Source of the DNA: CAVVYA01 sp964577835
Lineage (GTDB): Bacteria; Pseudomonadota; Alphaproteobacteria; SMXQ01
Length of the DNA: 53,641 nucleotides
Direction of reading: 5' to 3'
NCBI GenBank assembly: GCA_964577835.1
Contig: CAZOBN010000011.1
Location: forward strand, 1-53,641
The position numbers and the translations under genes are program-made. Within the stretch, counting starts at the first letter, position 1, and each line of letters starts with the position of its first letter. This document shows positions 1 through 8,466 of this stretch, in pieces. Under the pieces are notes generated by a model. The model worked only from the letters and a program-made list of their open reading frames with translations, was not told the origin of the DNA and searched no databases.

Positions 1-44
1 AGTTCGTCAGGCGCCGTGAAATGGGCGTGGATATCGATGATCAA
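1..44 (-). CDS. amidohydrolase, N-terminal fragment (runs off the window)
   Basis: Only the first 14 codons are present; the rest lies beyond position 1. A TTG start at 44-42 follows a GGGAGA ribosome-binding site by about six bases. The translation carries IDIHAHF, the metal-binding HxH of the amidohydrolase-2 superfamily close to its usual N-terminal position. The gene starts 62 bp after the extradiol dioxygenase stop on the same strand, so the two are probably co-transcribed. Amidohydrolases of this fold next to LigB-type enzymes often act on ring-fission products (LigI, LigJ or ACMSD types). The assignment to family is from one motif; the exact reaction cannot be seen. Confidence 0.6.
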   Translation of the reverse strand, partial: MIIDIHAHFTAPDE

Positions 45-106
45 AGCCGTTCTCCCGTTGTTGTCCTTGGCGCGGGCAGCCCCCTGCCGCCCGCGCGCCC
101 CCTAAA

Positions 107-1018
107 TCAGGCCGCCGCGCGTTCCCACACGGCGAAGCCCATGGCGCAGCCGACGCCCTGCTCGTTCCGGTAGCACGGCACGTAGTCGACCATCTTGCCG
201 GAAGCGCCGGCGGCACCCGCCACCACGATCCAGTTGCGAATTTCCGAGGTGCCGGTGACCAGCACGTCCGACGGCAGCGACGTCAGGTATTTGCTGTCGT
301 TGGCCTCGATCGCCTTGATGACCTTCTGGTCGAGGCCCTCGTCGATCTTGGTGTGGCTCAGCCCGCCGGAACCGATGACGGCGATGCGCTTGGTATCCGC
401 GTGGCGCGACAGCACGCGGCCCATGGCGGCGCCGAAATCGAAGCAGCGCTTGGCGGAAGGCGCCGGCGGGTAATAGGTATTGACCATCACCGGGATGATC
501 GGAATACGACAGTCCGGCAGCAGCAGCTTGAGCGCGCGGCCGAAGGCATGGCCCAGGCCGCCGTGGTAACGGGTCTCGCGCGACCAGGACGGATCGAACT
601 CTTCGTCCATCAGCCCGAGCAGCAGCGACTCGGCGAGCGGCGCATCCACCTGATAACGGGTGATCTGGGTTTCTTCCTTGTTGCCGAAATAGGTGTAATG
701 CAGCGTCGCGTCCGCTTCCTTGCCCATGAAGATGGTGAAGGGCGGCGTATTGTCCGCCAGGATGTTCTCCTCCTGGTCGTCGCCGATCACCACCAGCACA
801 TCGGGATTCCACGCGCGCAGCTTGTCACCAAGCGCTGAAATCGCCTTGTTGCAACGCTCGGAATGAGCCCGCATGGCCTCCGGCGTGAGATCCGCCGCGA
901 TGCCTGCCTTTGGATGAAACGGGCCCTTGACGCGCGTCGGAAGCTGCGACCATTTGTCGGGCGGTGTCAGGAGCTGCGGGCCATGGGACATAGCGACACA
1001 GCCGACGATTTCAGCCAT
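107..1018 (-). CDS. class III extradiol ring-cleavage dioxygenase, LigB-type
   Basis: This 303-residue cytoplasmic protein is a single LigB domain of the usual length for a protocatechuate 4,5-dioxygenase beta subunit. Family landmarks are visible: an N-terminal SHGP motif with His12 (iron ligand), GSGGLSH with His222 (catalytic base position) and a Glu259 in SEIRNW (iron ligand position). The place where LigB has its second iron His reads GDDQEEN at residues 79-85, without a His. The start follows an AAGGAGA site. No alpha subunit (LigA) is seen. The partial amidohydrolase lies just downstream on the same strand, and Rieske dioxygenase, dehydrogenase and decarboxylase-like genes lie further along. 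It probably opens a catechol-type intermediate; substrate unknown. Confidence 0.88.
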   Translation of the reverse strand: MAEIVGCVAMSHGPQLLTPPDKWSQLPTRVKGPFHPKAGIAADLTPEAMRAHSERCNKAISALGDKLRAWNPDVLVVIGDDQEENILADNTPPFTIFMGKEADATLHYTYFGNKEETQITRYQVDAPLAESLLLGLMDEEFDPSWSRETRYHGGLGHAFGRALKLLLPDCRIPIIPVMVNTYYPPAPSAKRCFDFGAAMGRVLSRHADTKRIAVIGSGGLSHTKIDEGLDQKVIKAIEANDSKYLTSLPSDVLVTGTSEIRNWIVVAGAAGASGKMVDYVPCYRNEQGVGCAMGFAVWERAAA

Positions 1019-1357
1019 TGCGGTCTCCTTCGATCAATCGTGGTTGGAAGCGGGGAACGGGGCGAAATGCACGATATGGCGCGGGCGCGACCGGTGGACT
1101 GCGCCGACGAAGGCGCGGCGCGATCACGCGCGTCGGCGACAACAGGCGAACTCACTCGTCCAAACACTGCCCAAACTCCCTGCGTTTCCACCCGGCGTCT
1201 TGTTTGCCGCGCTTGGGCGGGTTCGGCCTTCCCGCGCCCGCTGCCCATGCTGCGTGCCATGGAAGGCCGTGCGAAAGGCTATCGTCTCGACACTCGGCCG
1301 AGTAGCCTCGATTTCGGAATTTTTGTCTTTCTCGAATTCACCTAAAGACCGCGCTTT
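1019..1357. other. intergenic region upstream of the extradiol dioxygenase
   Basis: No supported gene lies here. The stretch is the leader of the dioxygenase gene and the 3' flank of the binding-protein gene ending at 1358. A perfect 12-bp palindrome, ACTCGGCCGAGT at 1292-1303, sits about 55 bases beyond the end of that gene and could help end its transcript, though no T-run follows. No promoter could be fixed with confidence. Confidence 0.5.
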
Positions 1358-2488
1358 CTACTGAATCAGCGTGCGGAACAAGTCCGCCGCTTTGTCCTGG
1401 AAATCCTGCATTTCCTCGGTCTGCGAGCCGACATATCGGTCGATCTTTGCCGGATCGAGGGCGACGCTCGGATCCCCGAGCGGCACACCCTTGCGCCGGC
1501 TATTGAGCTTGGTGGCCTGCATCAGTTCGGTCTGCACCTTTTCGGTCAGGATCCAATTGACAAACACCTTCACCGCATTGGGATGCGGCGGATTCTTCGG
1601 CAGTTGGATGCCGCCGACACCCTGCACCCACGATACCACGCCACCGACATTGACGAATTCCGCGATGCTGGCGCCGCGCTGGGCCAACTCGACGAACGCC
1701 GCCGTCGGCACGCCGAACGTGATGGGGTAACGGCCCGAGGCCAGCCATTGCATCTGCTGGCGCGCATCCTTGGTGATGATCGGCTTCTGCTGCTCGACCA
1801 GCTTGCGCAGGTAGTCCTCGCCGAGGAGCTTGTAAAGGACGGCGGTGCCGGTCAGCGCCGCGCCGCCGCGCGGATCGGCCATGGAGATCTTGCCCGCCCA
1901 CTGGGGATCGAGCAGATCCTGATAGCTCAGGCCGCCGGGCTTGGTGATGACCTTGTTGTTGTAATGGGCGATCGTCTGCTCATACATCGCGAAGCCCAGG
2001 TAGTAGCGCTTGTCACGATCGAGGAAGAGGCCGTCAAGCCCGCCGTGCCACAACTTGTCGTCGACCACGTCCGGCAAGATCAGCAGTTGGCGCACCGGAT
2101 CGAGATGGCCGCGTGCCTTCATGTTGTAGGACAGATTGTCCGGCCCGCCGACCCGCAGGTCCCACAGATACTGGCCGACCTCATGCTCCTTGAGCACGCG
2201 CGGCCAGAATTCGCGCGACGCCGCGGCGGTGATCTTGAGCTCGATCTCGGGATAGGTTTTCTGGAATTCCATCAGCGCATCGCGCCACACGCGGCCCGAC
2301 GGCGCGGAGATGATCAACTCGCGCTCTTTCTTGGCGGCCGCCACCGCGGTGTCCCACTGCTGTTTCCAATCGGCAGGCGGACGCTCCTGCGCGCCGGCCG
2401 AGGCGGTGACCAGCGCGCCGAACAGCGCGATGGCGACGGCCAGCGGCACCCAGGCACCCGGGCTGAATAGGATCGATTCCCGTCTCAT
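1358..2488 (-). CDS. ABC transporter periplasmic binding protein, iron-type family (paralogue A)
   Basis: 376 residues with a Sec signal peptide (about residues 1-33, cleavage after AGA). The mature protein is an extracellular solute-binding protein of the Fe3+/AfuA-like family (type 2 fold). It shares almost every block with three others in this window (5783-6898, 21177-22325, 22477-23601): REFWPR, GQYLWDLRVGG, WHGG, ISMADPRGG, QQMQWL, SGRYPI and LNSRRKGVP. It is divergent from the permease at 2982, with 493 bp between them, and probably feeds it. Family members bind iron chelates, but many alphaproteobacterial paralogues sit in catabolic clusters and probably bind organic anions. The ligand is unknown. 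Confidence 0.88.
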   Translation of the reverse strand: MRRESILFSPGAWVPLAVAIALFGALVTASAGAQERPPADWKQQWDTAVAAAKKERELIISAPSGRVWRDALMEFQKTYPEIELKITAAASREFWPRVLKEHEVGQYLWDLRVGGPDNLSYNMKARGHLDPVRQLLILPDVVDDKLWHGGLDGLFLDRDKRYYLGFAMYEQTIAHYNNKVITKPGGLSYQDLLDPQWAGKISMADPRGGAALTGTAVLYKLLGEDYLRKLVEQQKPIITKDARQQMQWLASGRYPITFGVPTAAFVELAQRGASIAEFVNVGGVVSWVQGVGGIQLPKNPPHPNAVKVFVNWILTEKVQTELMQATKLNSRRKGVPLGDPSVALDPAKIDRYVGSQTEEMQDFQDKAADLFRTLIQ

Positions 2489-2981
2489 GCTCGCTTTCCC
2501 CCGCGGCTTTTATAGGTCATCGCGTCGGGAGGTTGCCGCCGCCCTCCCAGGCGTCTCATGTCTTATGCCGGCCCGGGCGTTTCTTGACAGCCCGAAACCC
2601 AATCATCATGATGAGATTTCTAATACGCATTTTAGAAAATCGCCGAGTAGCCGTCAACTCATAGGCTTAGGGGTGTAAATTGCGGCGAAGACAGGGACTT
2701 CAACCGGGAACGGACAACGCTTCGATGACCCGGAGCGCGGGGCAATCCGCCCTTTTTCGGCAATGGCCACCAGCCCGGCGATCGCGCCTCGAGCGTCGGC
2801 GGGGCCGGATTTTGCCGCTTTGACCCGCGGACCGGTGCGCAAAGTCTGTGCCGATCCGCGCCTTGTCGTCTAGCATGTAACCAACAATAACCTTGCCCAC
2901 GTTGCGCCAGGATAGCTCTCCCGAGTTGCCGGGACCGCATGGGCCTCCTGCGCCAGTCGCGCTGTCGAAGGAAGTCGCTCT
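2489..2981. other. divergent promoter region between binding protein A and the permease
   Basis: No gene is supported in these 493 bases. They must hold the leaders of both flanking genes. Two dyads stand out: CATCATGATG at 2604-2613 and TTTCTAA-N8-TTAGAAA at 2617-2638, in a locally AT-rich patch about 120-130 bp upstream of the binding-protein start. These are candidate operators. A GGAAG site precedes the permease start. Confidence 0.45.
2617..2638. promoter_or_regulatory. inverted repeat, candidate operator
   Basis: TTTCTAA at 2617-2623 is mirrored by TTAGAAA at 2632-2638 with eight bases between, in an AT-rich patch of an otherwise GC-rich region, next to the palindrome at 2604-2613. The spacing suits a dimeric regulator. 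The IclR protein encoded at 4746 is the nearest candidate, but nothing here proves the link. Confidence 0.3.
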
Positions 2982-4718
2982 ATGGCGTTAACGCTCGCTC
3001 GAACCCTCCCATTGCGGCTCGAACCGAAATCCAAGCGCGGTTGGGTCCTCACCGGCTTCTGCACCGCCGTGCTGCTGGTGATGGCGCTGTTCGTGCTCTA
3101 TCCGCTGGCGCTGCTGGTCTATGGCAGCTTCATCGTCGATGAAGCCGACGGCACCAAGACCATGAGCTTCTTTCCCTGGATCTATGCCTGGACTCAGCCG
3201 GGCATCGTTCAGGCGATCCTCAATACCTTCAAGATCGTCATCATCCTCGAAGTGGTGGCGATGCCGACCGCCATCCTGATCGCGTGGCTCGTGGCACGCA
3301 CCGATATTCCCGGAAAGAAGCTGATCGACAATTTCTTCTGGATCGCGTTCTTCCTACCCACCCTGCCTGTGCTGCTCGGCTGGATCTTCCTGTTCGACCC
3401 GGACTATGGCGTGGTCAACGCGCTGCTGATGTCGGCGTTCGACCTGCGCGAGTCGCCGTTCAACATCTATTCGTTCTGGGGCATCATCTTCGCCCATCTG
3501 GCGGCGCGCTCGATCGCGGCGAAATACATCTTCCTGACCCCCGCCTTCCGCAACTTCGACAGCTCGTTCGAGGAAGCCTCGCGCATCGCCGGCTGCGGCC
3601 CGCTGCGCACCATCTGGCGCATCCTGATTCCGGTGCTGATGCCGGCCATCCTCATCACCCTGGCGATCTCGCTCACCCATGCGCTGGAATCGTTCGAGAT
3701 CGAGCTCATCCTGGGGCCGCCGTTCCACCTCTACGTCTTCAGCACCAAGATGTACCAACTGGTATCCGGCAGCCCGCCGATGTTCAACGCGGCCACCGTG
3801 CTCGGGCTCTCCGTTCTGCTCATCGTGCTGCCGCTCATCGTCTGGCAGCAGCGGCTGTTGTCGAAGCGCTCCTTCGTCACCGTAACGAGCCATTTCCAGG
3901 TCAGGCCGCTGCAGTTGCGCGGCTGGCGCTGGATCGTGTTCGGCCTGCTCCTGACGCTCGGCATCTGCATCACCGTGGTGCCCGTGGTCTGCCTGCTGAT
4001 GAGCACGTTCATGAACCTGTTCGGGCAATTCCACCTGGACAAGATCTGGACGATGGACCACTGGGAATCGGTAATGAGCGACCCGCTGTTGATTCACTCG
4101 CTGATGAACACCCTGATCCTGGCGGGCAGCGCCGCCATCGTCGGCGTCACCTGGTTCTCGCTCGTCGCCTATATCTCGGTGCGCACCAAATATGCCGGGC
4201 GCCAAGCTCTCGATTTCGTAACCTGGCTGCCGGCCACGCTGCCCGGCATCATCCTCGGGCTCGGCCTGTTGTGGATGTTCCTGACCGTGCCGGTGCTGCA
4301 GCCGTTCTACGGCACCATCATCATCCTCGTGGTCGCCGTGCTGATCAATTCGGTGACGACCGGCGTGCAGCTCATCAAGAGCAACATGGTGCAGCTCGGC
4401 AACGATCTGGAAGAAGCCTCGTTCGTATCCGGAGCGAGCTGGCTCTATACGTTCCGGCGTATCGTCCTGCCGATCCTCGGCCCCGTGCTGATCTCCGTCG
4501 CGCTGCTGATCTTCAGCGCGGCGGCGCGCAACATCTCCAACATCGTGATGATCGTCACCGGCGACAATCGGCCGCTCGCCCTGCTCCAGGTCGACTACAT
4601 GACCGACGGCCAATACGAGCCGGCCGCCATCGTCGGCGTGCTGATCGTATGCCTGACCTTCGGAGTCGCCATGACGGCGCGCGCCATCAGCCGCAAAATC
4701 GGCTACCGCACGGCATGA
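2982..4718 (+). CDS. ABC transporter permease, double-domain iron(III)/thiamine type
   Basis: 578 residues containing two fused BPD_transp_1 permease domains, as in FbpB/AfuB/ThiP. Each half has about six membrane segments and an EAA loop that contacts the ATPase: EEASRIAGCGPLRTIWRI near residue 197 and EEASFVSGASWLYTFRRI near residue 477. The start ATG follows GGAAG. It is divergent from binding protein A and convergent with the IclR gene. The ATPase that such a permease needs is not adjacent and not found in this window. It forms the inner-membrane channel for ligands delivered by one or more of the paralogous binding proteins. Confidence 0.92.
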   Translation: MALTLARTLPLRLEPKSKRGWVLTGFCTAVLLVMALFVLYPLALLVYGSFIVDEADGTKTMSFFPWIYAWTQPGIVQAILNTFKIVIILEVVAMPTAILIAWLVARTDIPGKKLIDNFFWIAFFLPTLPVLLGWIFLFDPDYGVVNALLMSAFDLRESPFNIYSFWGIIFAHLAARSIAAKYIFLTPAFRNFDSSFEEASRIAGCGPLRTIWRILIPVLMPAILITLAISLTHALESFEIELILGPPFHLYVFSTKMYQLVSGSPPMFNAATVLGLSVLLIVLPLIVWQQRLLSKRSFVTVTSHFQVRPLQLRGWRWIVFGLLLTLGICITVVPVVCLLMSTFMNLFGQFHLDKIWTMDHWESVMSDPLLIHSLMNTLILAGSAAIVGVTWFSLVAYISVRTKYAGRQALDFVTWLPATLPGIILGLGLLWMFLTVPVLQPFYGTIIILVVAVLINSVTTGVQLIKSNMVQLGNDLEEASFVSGASWLYTFRRIVLPILGPVLISVALLIFSAAARNISNIVMIVTGDNRPLALLQVDYMTDGQYEPAAIVGVLIVCLTFGVAMTARAISRKIGYRTA

Positions 4719-4745
4719 TGCTGGCGTGACGCTCTGTACGGCGCG

Positions 4746-5600
4746 TTAGACGGAATCTTGGGACAGGCCGGCGAGCCTGTATTTGTCGGCGTTCTCGATA
4801 TAGCCGATCTTATGGCTCAACTCGCGCGCGGCCGACTTCAGCGCACCGGCCAGTGCCCCATCCTCATCGACCGGCTCGACGGATGCATCGCCCATCAGCG
4901 TCAGCGCCAGCTTGATGCCGCCGTTATGGTCGAACACGGGGCAGGAGATGGCGGTGAATTCCGGATAGGTCTTGCCGTGGGATGAGGCGATCCCCTTGCG
5001 CCGCACGGTCGCCTTCATCCGGTCGATCTCGCTCAGCTTGACCGTCGCGCCTGCCGCGCTCAGGCTTTGAATCTGATCGCCGACGATCTTCTCGGTCTGA
5101 TGGGCAGGCAGGAAGGCGAGAAAGATCTTGCCGGTCGCCGTGGTCAAGAGCGGTAGGCCGATGCCCTCGCGGATGTGGAAGGCCGTGATGGTCCTGCCTT
5201 GGGCCCATTTGATGACCGTCGGCCCGTCCCCGCCCCAGATGCATAGGATCGAGACCATGCCGGTCTCCATGGCCAATTGTTCAGTCGCCTCGATGCCGAG
5301 CTTGATGACATCGACCCGGCGCAGGGCGTTCATGCCGAGCTCGATCAAGCCGGGGCCGAGATCGTACTTACCCGATTCGCGGTTCTGAGTGACCACGCCG
5401 ACCTTGATCAGGCCGGCGAGGAAGCGATGGGTGCGGCTCGGCGTAAGCTGGACCGCCTTGGCCAGGTCGCGCAGGGTCGCCGAGCGCCCTTCGGCAATCA
5501 GCGCCTTCAGGATGGCGAACGCCAACACGGTGGAGCGGTTGCCATATTCGTCCGCGTCGAAACTGATGTCGTTCGTCTGATCCGGTGGTTTCGCCTTCAT
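4746..5600 (-). CDS. IclR-family transcriptional regulator
   Basis: 284 residues: an N-terminal winged helix (about residues 25-85, with TLRDLAKAVQLTPSRTHRFL as the recognition region) and a C-terminal IclR effector domain (about 95-270, with GLPLLTTATGKIFLAFLP and the closing EFTAISCPVFDHNGGI block). IclR proteins of this kind often control aromatic-acid catabolism and bind a pathway metabolite. It is divergent from binding protein B at 5783, with 182 bp between the starts, so the shared promoter region is the likely operator site. The nearby permease and catabolic genes may also be targets; that is inference. Confidence 0.92.
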   Translation of the reverse strand: MKAKPPDQTNDISFDADEYGNRSTVLAFAILKALIAEGRSATLRDLAKAVQLTPSRTHRFLAGLIKVGVVTQNRESGKYDLGPGLIELGMNALRRVDVIKLGIEATEQLAMETGMVSILCIWGGDGPTVIKWAQGRTITAFHIREGIGLPLLTTATGKIFLAFLPAHQTEKIVGDQIQSLSAAGATVKLSEIDRMKATVRRKGIASSHGKTYPEFTAISCPVFDHNGGIKLALTLMGDASVEPVDEDGALAGALKSAARELSHKIGYIENADKYRLAGLSQDSV

Positions 5601-5782
5601 CGCCTGATCCCTGGCCGCCCGGCAACCTGCCGAGGAGAACTCGAACGCTTATGCCTCTCCTGTACCATATTTTCCGCTGGACGGCACACGGGCGTTGCAG
5701 GCCAAATAGCGCACCGCCGCGGTCAAAAACCGCCAACAACGGCATCCCGGCGGTAGAACAAACTCCAAACAGGGAGGCAGGC

Positions 5783-6898
5783 ATGACGACGAGAGGGGCA
5801 ACCATCCGCATGGCTTCGCGCTGGATCGGTGTCGGTCTATGGGCAATCCTTGCCGCGGCCGCGTCGCCCGTCGCCGCGCAGGACTGGAAACAGGACTGGG
5901 ACCGCACGGTGGCCGCCGCCAAGAAGGAGGGCGAGATCATCATTTCGGCGCCGTCGGGCCGCGTCTGGCGCGACGCCCTCAATGTCGAATGGAAAAAGTC
6001 CTTTCCCGAAATCGAGCTCAAGATGACGCCGGCAGCCTCGCGCGAATTCTGGCCGCGCATCGTCAAGGAGCAGGAGGTGGGCCAGTATCTGTGGGACCTG
6101 CGGGTCGGCGGACCGGACAACCTGTCCTACAACTTGAAGAAGCAGGGCTATATCCAGCCGGTGCGTGAGTTGCTGGTGTTGCCCGATATTCTCGGCGACG
6201 AGAAATGGCACGGCGGCATGGACGGGCTCTTCCTCGACAAGGAGAAGAAGCACTTCCTCGGCTTCGTCATGCACGACCAGACCATCGCCTACTACAACAA
6301 GAAGTTCGTGAGCAACCCCGGCGGGCTCGATTTCAGGGATCTCACCGATCCGCAGTGGAAGGGTAAGATCTCCATGGCCGATCCGCGCGGCGGCTCGCCG
6401 CTGACGGGCGCCTCGGTGCTGCTCAAGGCCTATGGCGAGGATTTCGTTCGCAAGCTCTACCGCGATCAAGAGCCGGTGGTGAGCAAGGAGCCTCGCCTGC
6501 AGATGCAATGGCTGGTTTCGGGCCGCTATCCGGTCGCTTTCGGAATTCCGACGGCGGCCTGGGTCGAGTACGCGTCGCGTGGCGTTTCCATCGACGATTT
6601 CGTCAAGATCAAGGGCACCTACTCCTGGTCGCAGGGCGTGGGCGGCATCCAGTACATCAAGGGCGCGCCGCACCCCAACGCCTCCAAGGTCTTCATCAAC
6701 TGGATTCTCAAGGAAGAGGTGCAGAAGTCTCTCATGCGGGCGACCCAGCTGAACAGCCGGCGCAAGGGCATCCCATCCGGTGATCCGGATGGCGCGATCG
6801 ATACCGACAAGCTCGATCAGTATGTCGGCGGCCAGACCGAGGAAATGCGCGCCTATCAGGACCGCATGGCCACCCTGTTCAACGAGATATTGAAGTAG
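5783..6898 (+). CDS. ABC transporter periplasmic binding protein (paralogue B)
   Basis: The ATG at 5783 was chosen because GGGAGG lies just upstream and a signal peptide follows at once (about residues 1-32, cleavage after VAA). The frame stays open upstream but that part has no family similarity. The product is 371 residues and very close to paralogue A: the APSGRVWRDAL, REFWPR, GQYLWDLRVGGPDNLSYN and SMADPRGGSPLTGA blocks all match. It is transcribed away from the IclR gene. Together with the permease at 2982 it probably forms an importer for an unknown anion or chelate. Confidence 0.9.
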   Translation: MTTRGATIRMASRWIGVGLWAILAAAASPVAAQDWKQDWDRTVAAAKKEGEIIISAPSGRVWRDALNVEWKKSFPEIELKMTPAASREFWPRIVKEQEVGQYLWDLRVGGPDNLSYNLKKQGYIQPVRELLVLPDILGDEKWHGGMDGLFLDKEKKHFLGFVMHDQTIAYYNKKFVSNPGGLDFRDLTDPQWKGKISMADPRGGSPLTGASVLLKAYGEDFVRKLYRDQEPVVSKEPRLQMQWLVSGRYPVAFGIPTAAWVEYASRGVSIDDFVKIKGTYSWSQGVGGIQYIKGAPHPNASKVFINWILKEEVQKSLMRATQLNSRRKGIPSGDPDGAIDTDKLDQYVGGQTEEMRAYQDRMATLFNEILK

Positions 6899-6927
6899 GC
6901 GAGCGTGGCGGGCGGCTCTCGCTTGCC
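6898..6927 (+). terminator. hairpin after binding protein B
   Basis: GGCGAGCG at 6898-6905 pairs with CGCTTGCC at 6920-6927 (one G-T pair) directly after the stop codon. No T-run follows, so this is a weak terminator call. Confidence 0.3.
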
Positions 6928-7432
6928 AGCCATCCTTTCATCGTCATGGCGCGACTTGATCGGGCCATCTCTCGCCGCAAAGAGCGGCGCGGAAAGAGAT
7001 GGCCCGATTAAATCCACGGCTGTCCGGTTCAGCATCCGAGTTTCCCAGGAAACCGCTGACAGGATGATATTTGATACTGGATTCGCGGAGGACGGACACC
7101 GATCGTCACAGTCACGAGCGGCGGCTTGACGTGAATGGCCCGACTGAATCGGGCCATGACGAAACTGGGCGGAAATCCCATAAAAACCGTCATGCCCCGA
7201 CTTGTTCGGGGCATCCACGAATCGGCGTTTCCATTCTCCGCAGGCCTTAACCGGACAGCCGTGGACTTGTTCGGGGCATCCACGAAGCGACGCTTCCAAC
7301 CTCCACCGGTCTCAACGGACAGTAGTGGGCTTGACCCGAGCATCCATTGAAATTCGCCACGCGCACGAGCGCTGGCCATTGTACAATGGCCCCTCGGGTC
7401 GAGCCAGAGGGTGACGACCTATATGCTACGCC
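6899..7432. other. gene-free region filled with REP-like hairpins
   Basis: 534 bases between two convergent genes, with no credible coding sequence. They are filled by several copies, intact and worn, of a palindromic unit built on GGCCCGA/TCGGGCC or GCCCCGA/TCGGGGC, often followed by ATCCACG. Confidence 0.6.
6942..7391. repeat. cluster of REP-like palindromic repeats
   Basis: Units seen: a long hairpin with 14-bp arms at 6959-6972 and 6995-7008, enclosing a smaller GC hairpin (6973-6989); a 9-bp stem at 7135-7157; a 9-bp stem at 7192-7214 (ATGCCCCGA/TCGGGGCAT) followed by CCACGA; worn copies near 7259-7290 and 7325-7347; and a perfect 18-bp palindrome at 7374-7391 (GGCCATTGTACAATGGCC). Short palindromes of this type are common between genes in Bradyrhizobium-like alphaproteobacteria. 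Here they lie between convergent genes, where they could also act as a two-way terminator. Confidence 0.65.
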
Positions 7433-8410
7433 TCACGCTGGCTTGTTGCCGTAGAGCCGGTCGATGAAGCCCGAGTCGTCGATCTTGCGCACGATGTGCA
7501 TGTCCCACAGTGACAGCGGATTGACCTTGCGCGCGTCCGGGTCCACGCGCAGGGCTTCCTGATACACATTGCCGATCGCCGCCATGGTCGGATAGAGCTT
7601 GGGCTCGAGAATTCTCGCCAGGTCGGTGTAGAGCATGTCGACCATCTCGTCGTCGAGCTCGCCCTCGCTGTTGTGGCGACGCTTGATGATTGCCTTGGTC
7701 TTTTCCGGCTGGGTCTTGAAGAAGGCGATGCCCTCGAGCAGCCCCTTGATGAACCGCTCGCAGAGCTCGGGATGCTTCTGCACGAAGGTGGCGCTGGTCG
7801 AGATCGTGGTGAAGTTGATCATCGGCAGCGGCTCGATATCGATGATCTTGAGACCGGCGCGCTCGGCGAACACGGTTTGCGGCGGCGTCAGGAACGCGGC
7901 GTCGACCTTGCCGTTCTTGACGAAGCCCCATTTCGGCAGCTTCTCCTGTTCCTCCTGGCCGGGCTCGGCATCCATATTGCCTTTCTTGATCTTGATCTGG
8001 TTGATCATCTCGATGTCGCCGCGGTCGACATCGAGGCCATGCTGCTTGAGGAATACCCAGTCATTGAGCTCCGGATGAGATCCGCGCACGCCGATCTTCT
8101 TGCCGCGCAGGTCGGCGACGCCAAAGATGCCGGAATCGGGCCGCACGCACAGCTTGTGGTTCACCTGCGTGACCGTCTGGCCAAGATAGACCCAATTGTC
8201 GCCGCGCGCGCGATGGCCATAGGTCGAGACATGGTTGCCGCCGACGAATTCCACGTCGCTGGTCGGAATGTCGCGGTGCGACTCGGTGGCGCTGATCTTC
8301 CAGTCGTAGTCGACATCCAGCGCCTGCTTTTCCCAGCTGCCCGATTCGGCGACGACGTGAAGCAGCGCCAAATGGCTGCTCGAGCGGTAGGGAAAACTGA
8401 TCTTGTCCAT
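7433..8410 (-). CDS. NMT1/THI5-fold protein without signal peptide, possible decarboxylase
   Basis: 325 residues from an ATG preceded by GGAGAAAGG. The fold is that of periplasmic binding proteins of the NMT1/SsuA type: VADLRGKKIGVRGSHPELN, then VDAAFLTPPQTVFAERAGL, then FVQKHPELCERFIKGLLEG. The N-terminus, MDKISFPYRSSSHLALLH, has no signal peptide, so it is probably cytoplasmic. The 4,5-dihydroxyphthalate decarboxylase Pht5 is a known enzyme of this fold, and here the gene is last in a run with Pht3-like and Pht4-like genes. A decarboxylase role is therefore plausible but unproven. A transporter-independent sensor or an unrecognised export signal are the alternatives. Confidence 0.75.
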   Translation of the reverse strand: MDKISFPYRSSSHLALLHVVAESGSWEKQALDVDYDWKISATESHRDIPTSDVEFVGGNHVSTYGHRARGDNWVYLGQTVTQVNHKLCVRPDSGIFGVADLRGKKIGVRGSHPELNDWVFLKQHGLDVDRGDIEMINQIKIKKGNMDAEPGQEEQEKLPKWGFVKNGKVDAAFLTPPQTVFAERAGLKIIDIEPLPMINFTTISTSATFVQKHPELCERFIKGLLEGIAFFKTQPEKTKAIIKRRHNSEGELDDEMVDMLYTDLARILEPKLYPTMAAIGNVYQEALRVDPDARKVNPLSLWDMHIVRKIDDSGFIDRLYGNKPA

Positions 8411-8466
8411 GGTGATACCTTTCTCCGTGCTGACGTCATGATGAAATGCGATGGATCTTCCCCGGC

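Noticed and set aside
7374..7391. Perfect 18-bp palindrome as a GntR-type operator
   Set aside because: It lies downstream of both convergent genes and among REP-like hairpins, so an operator role is unlikely.
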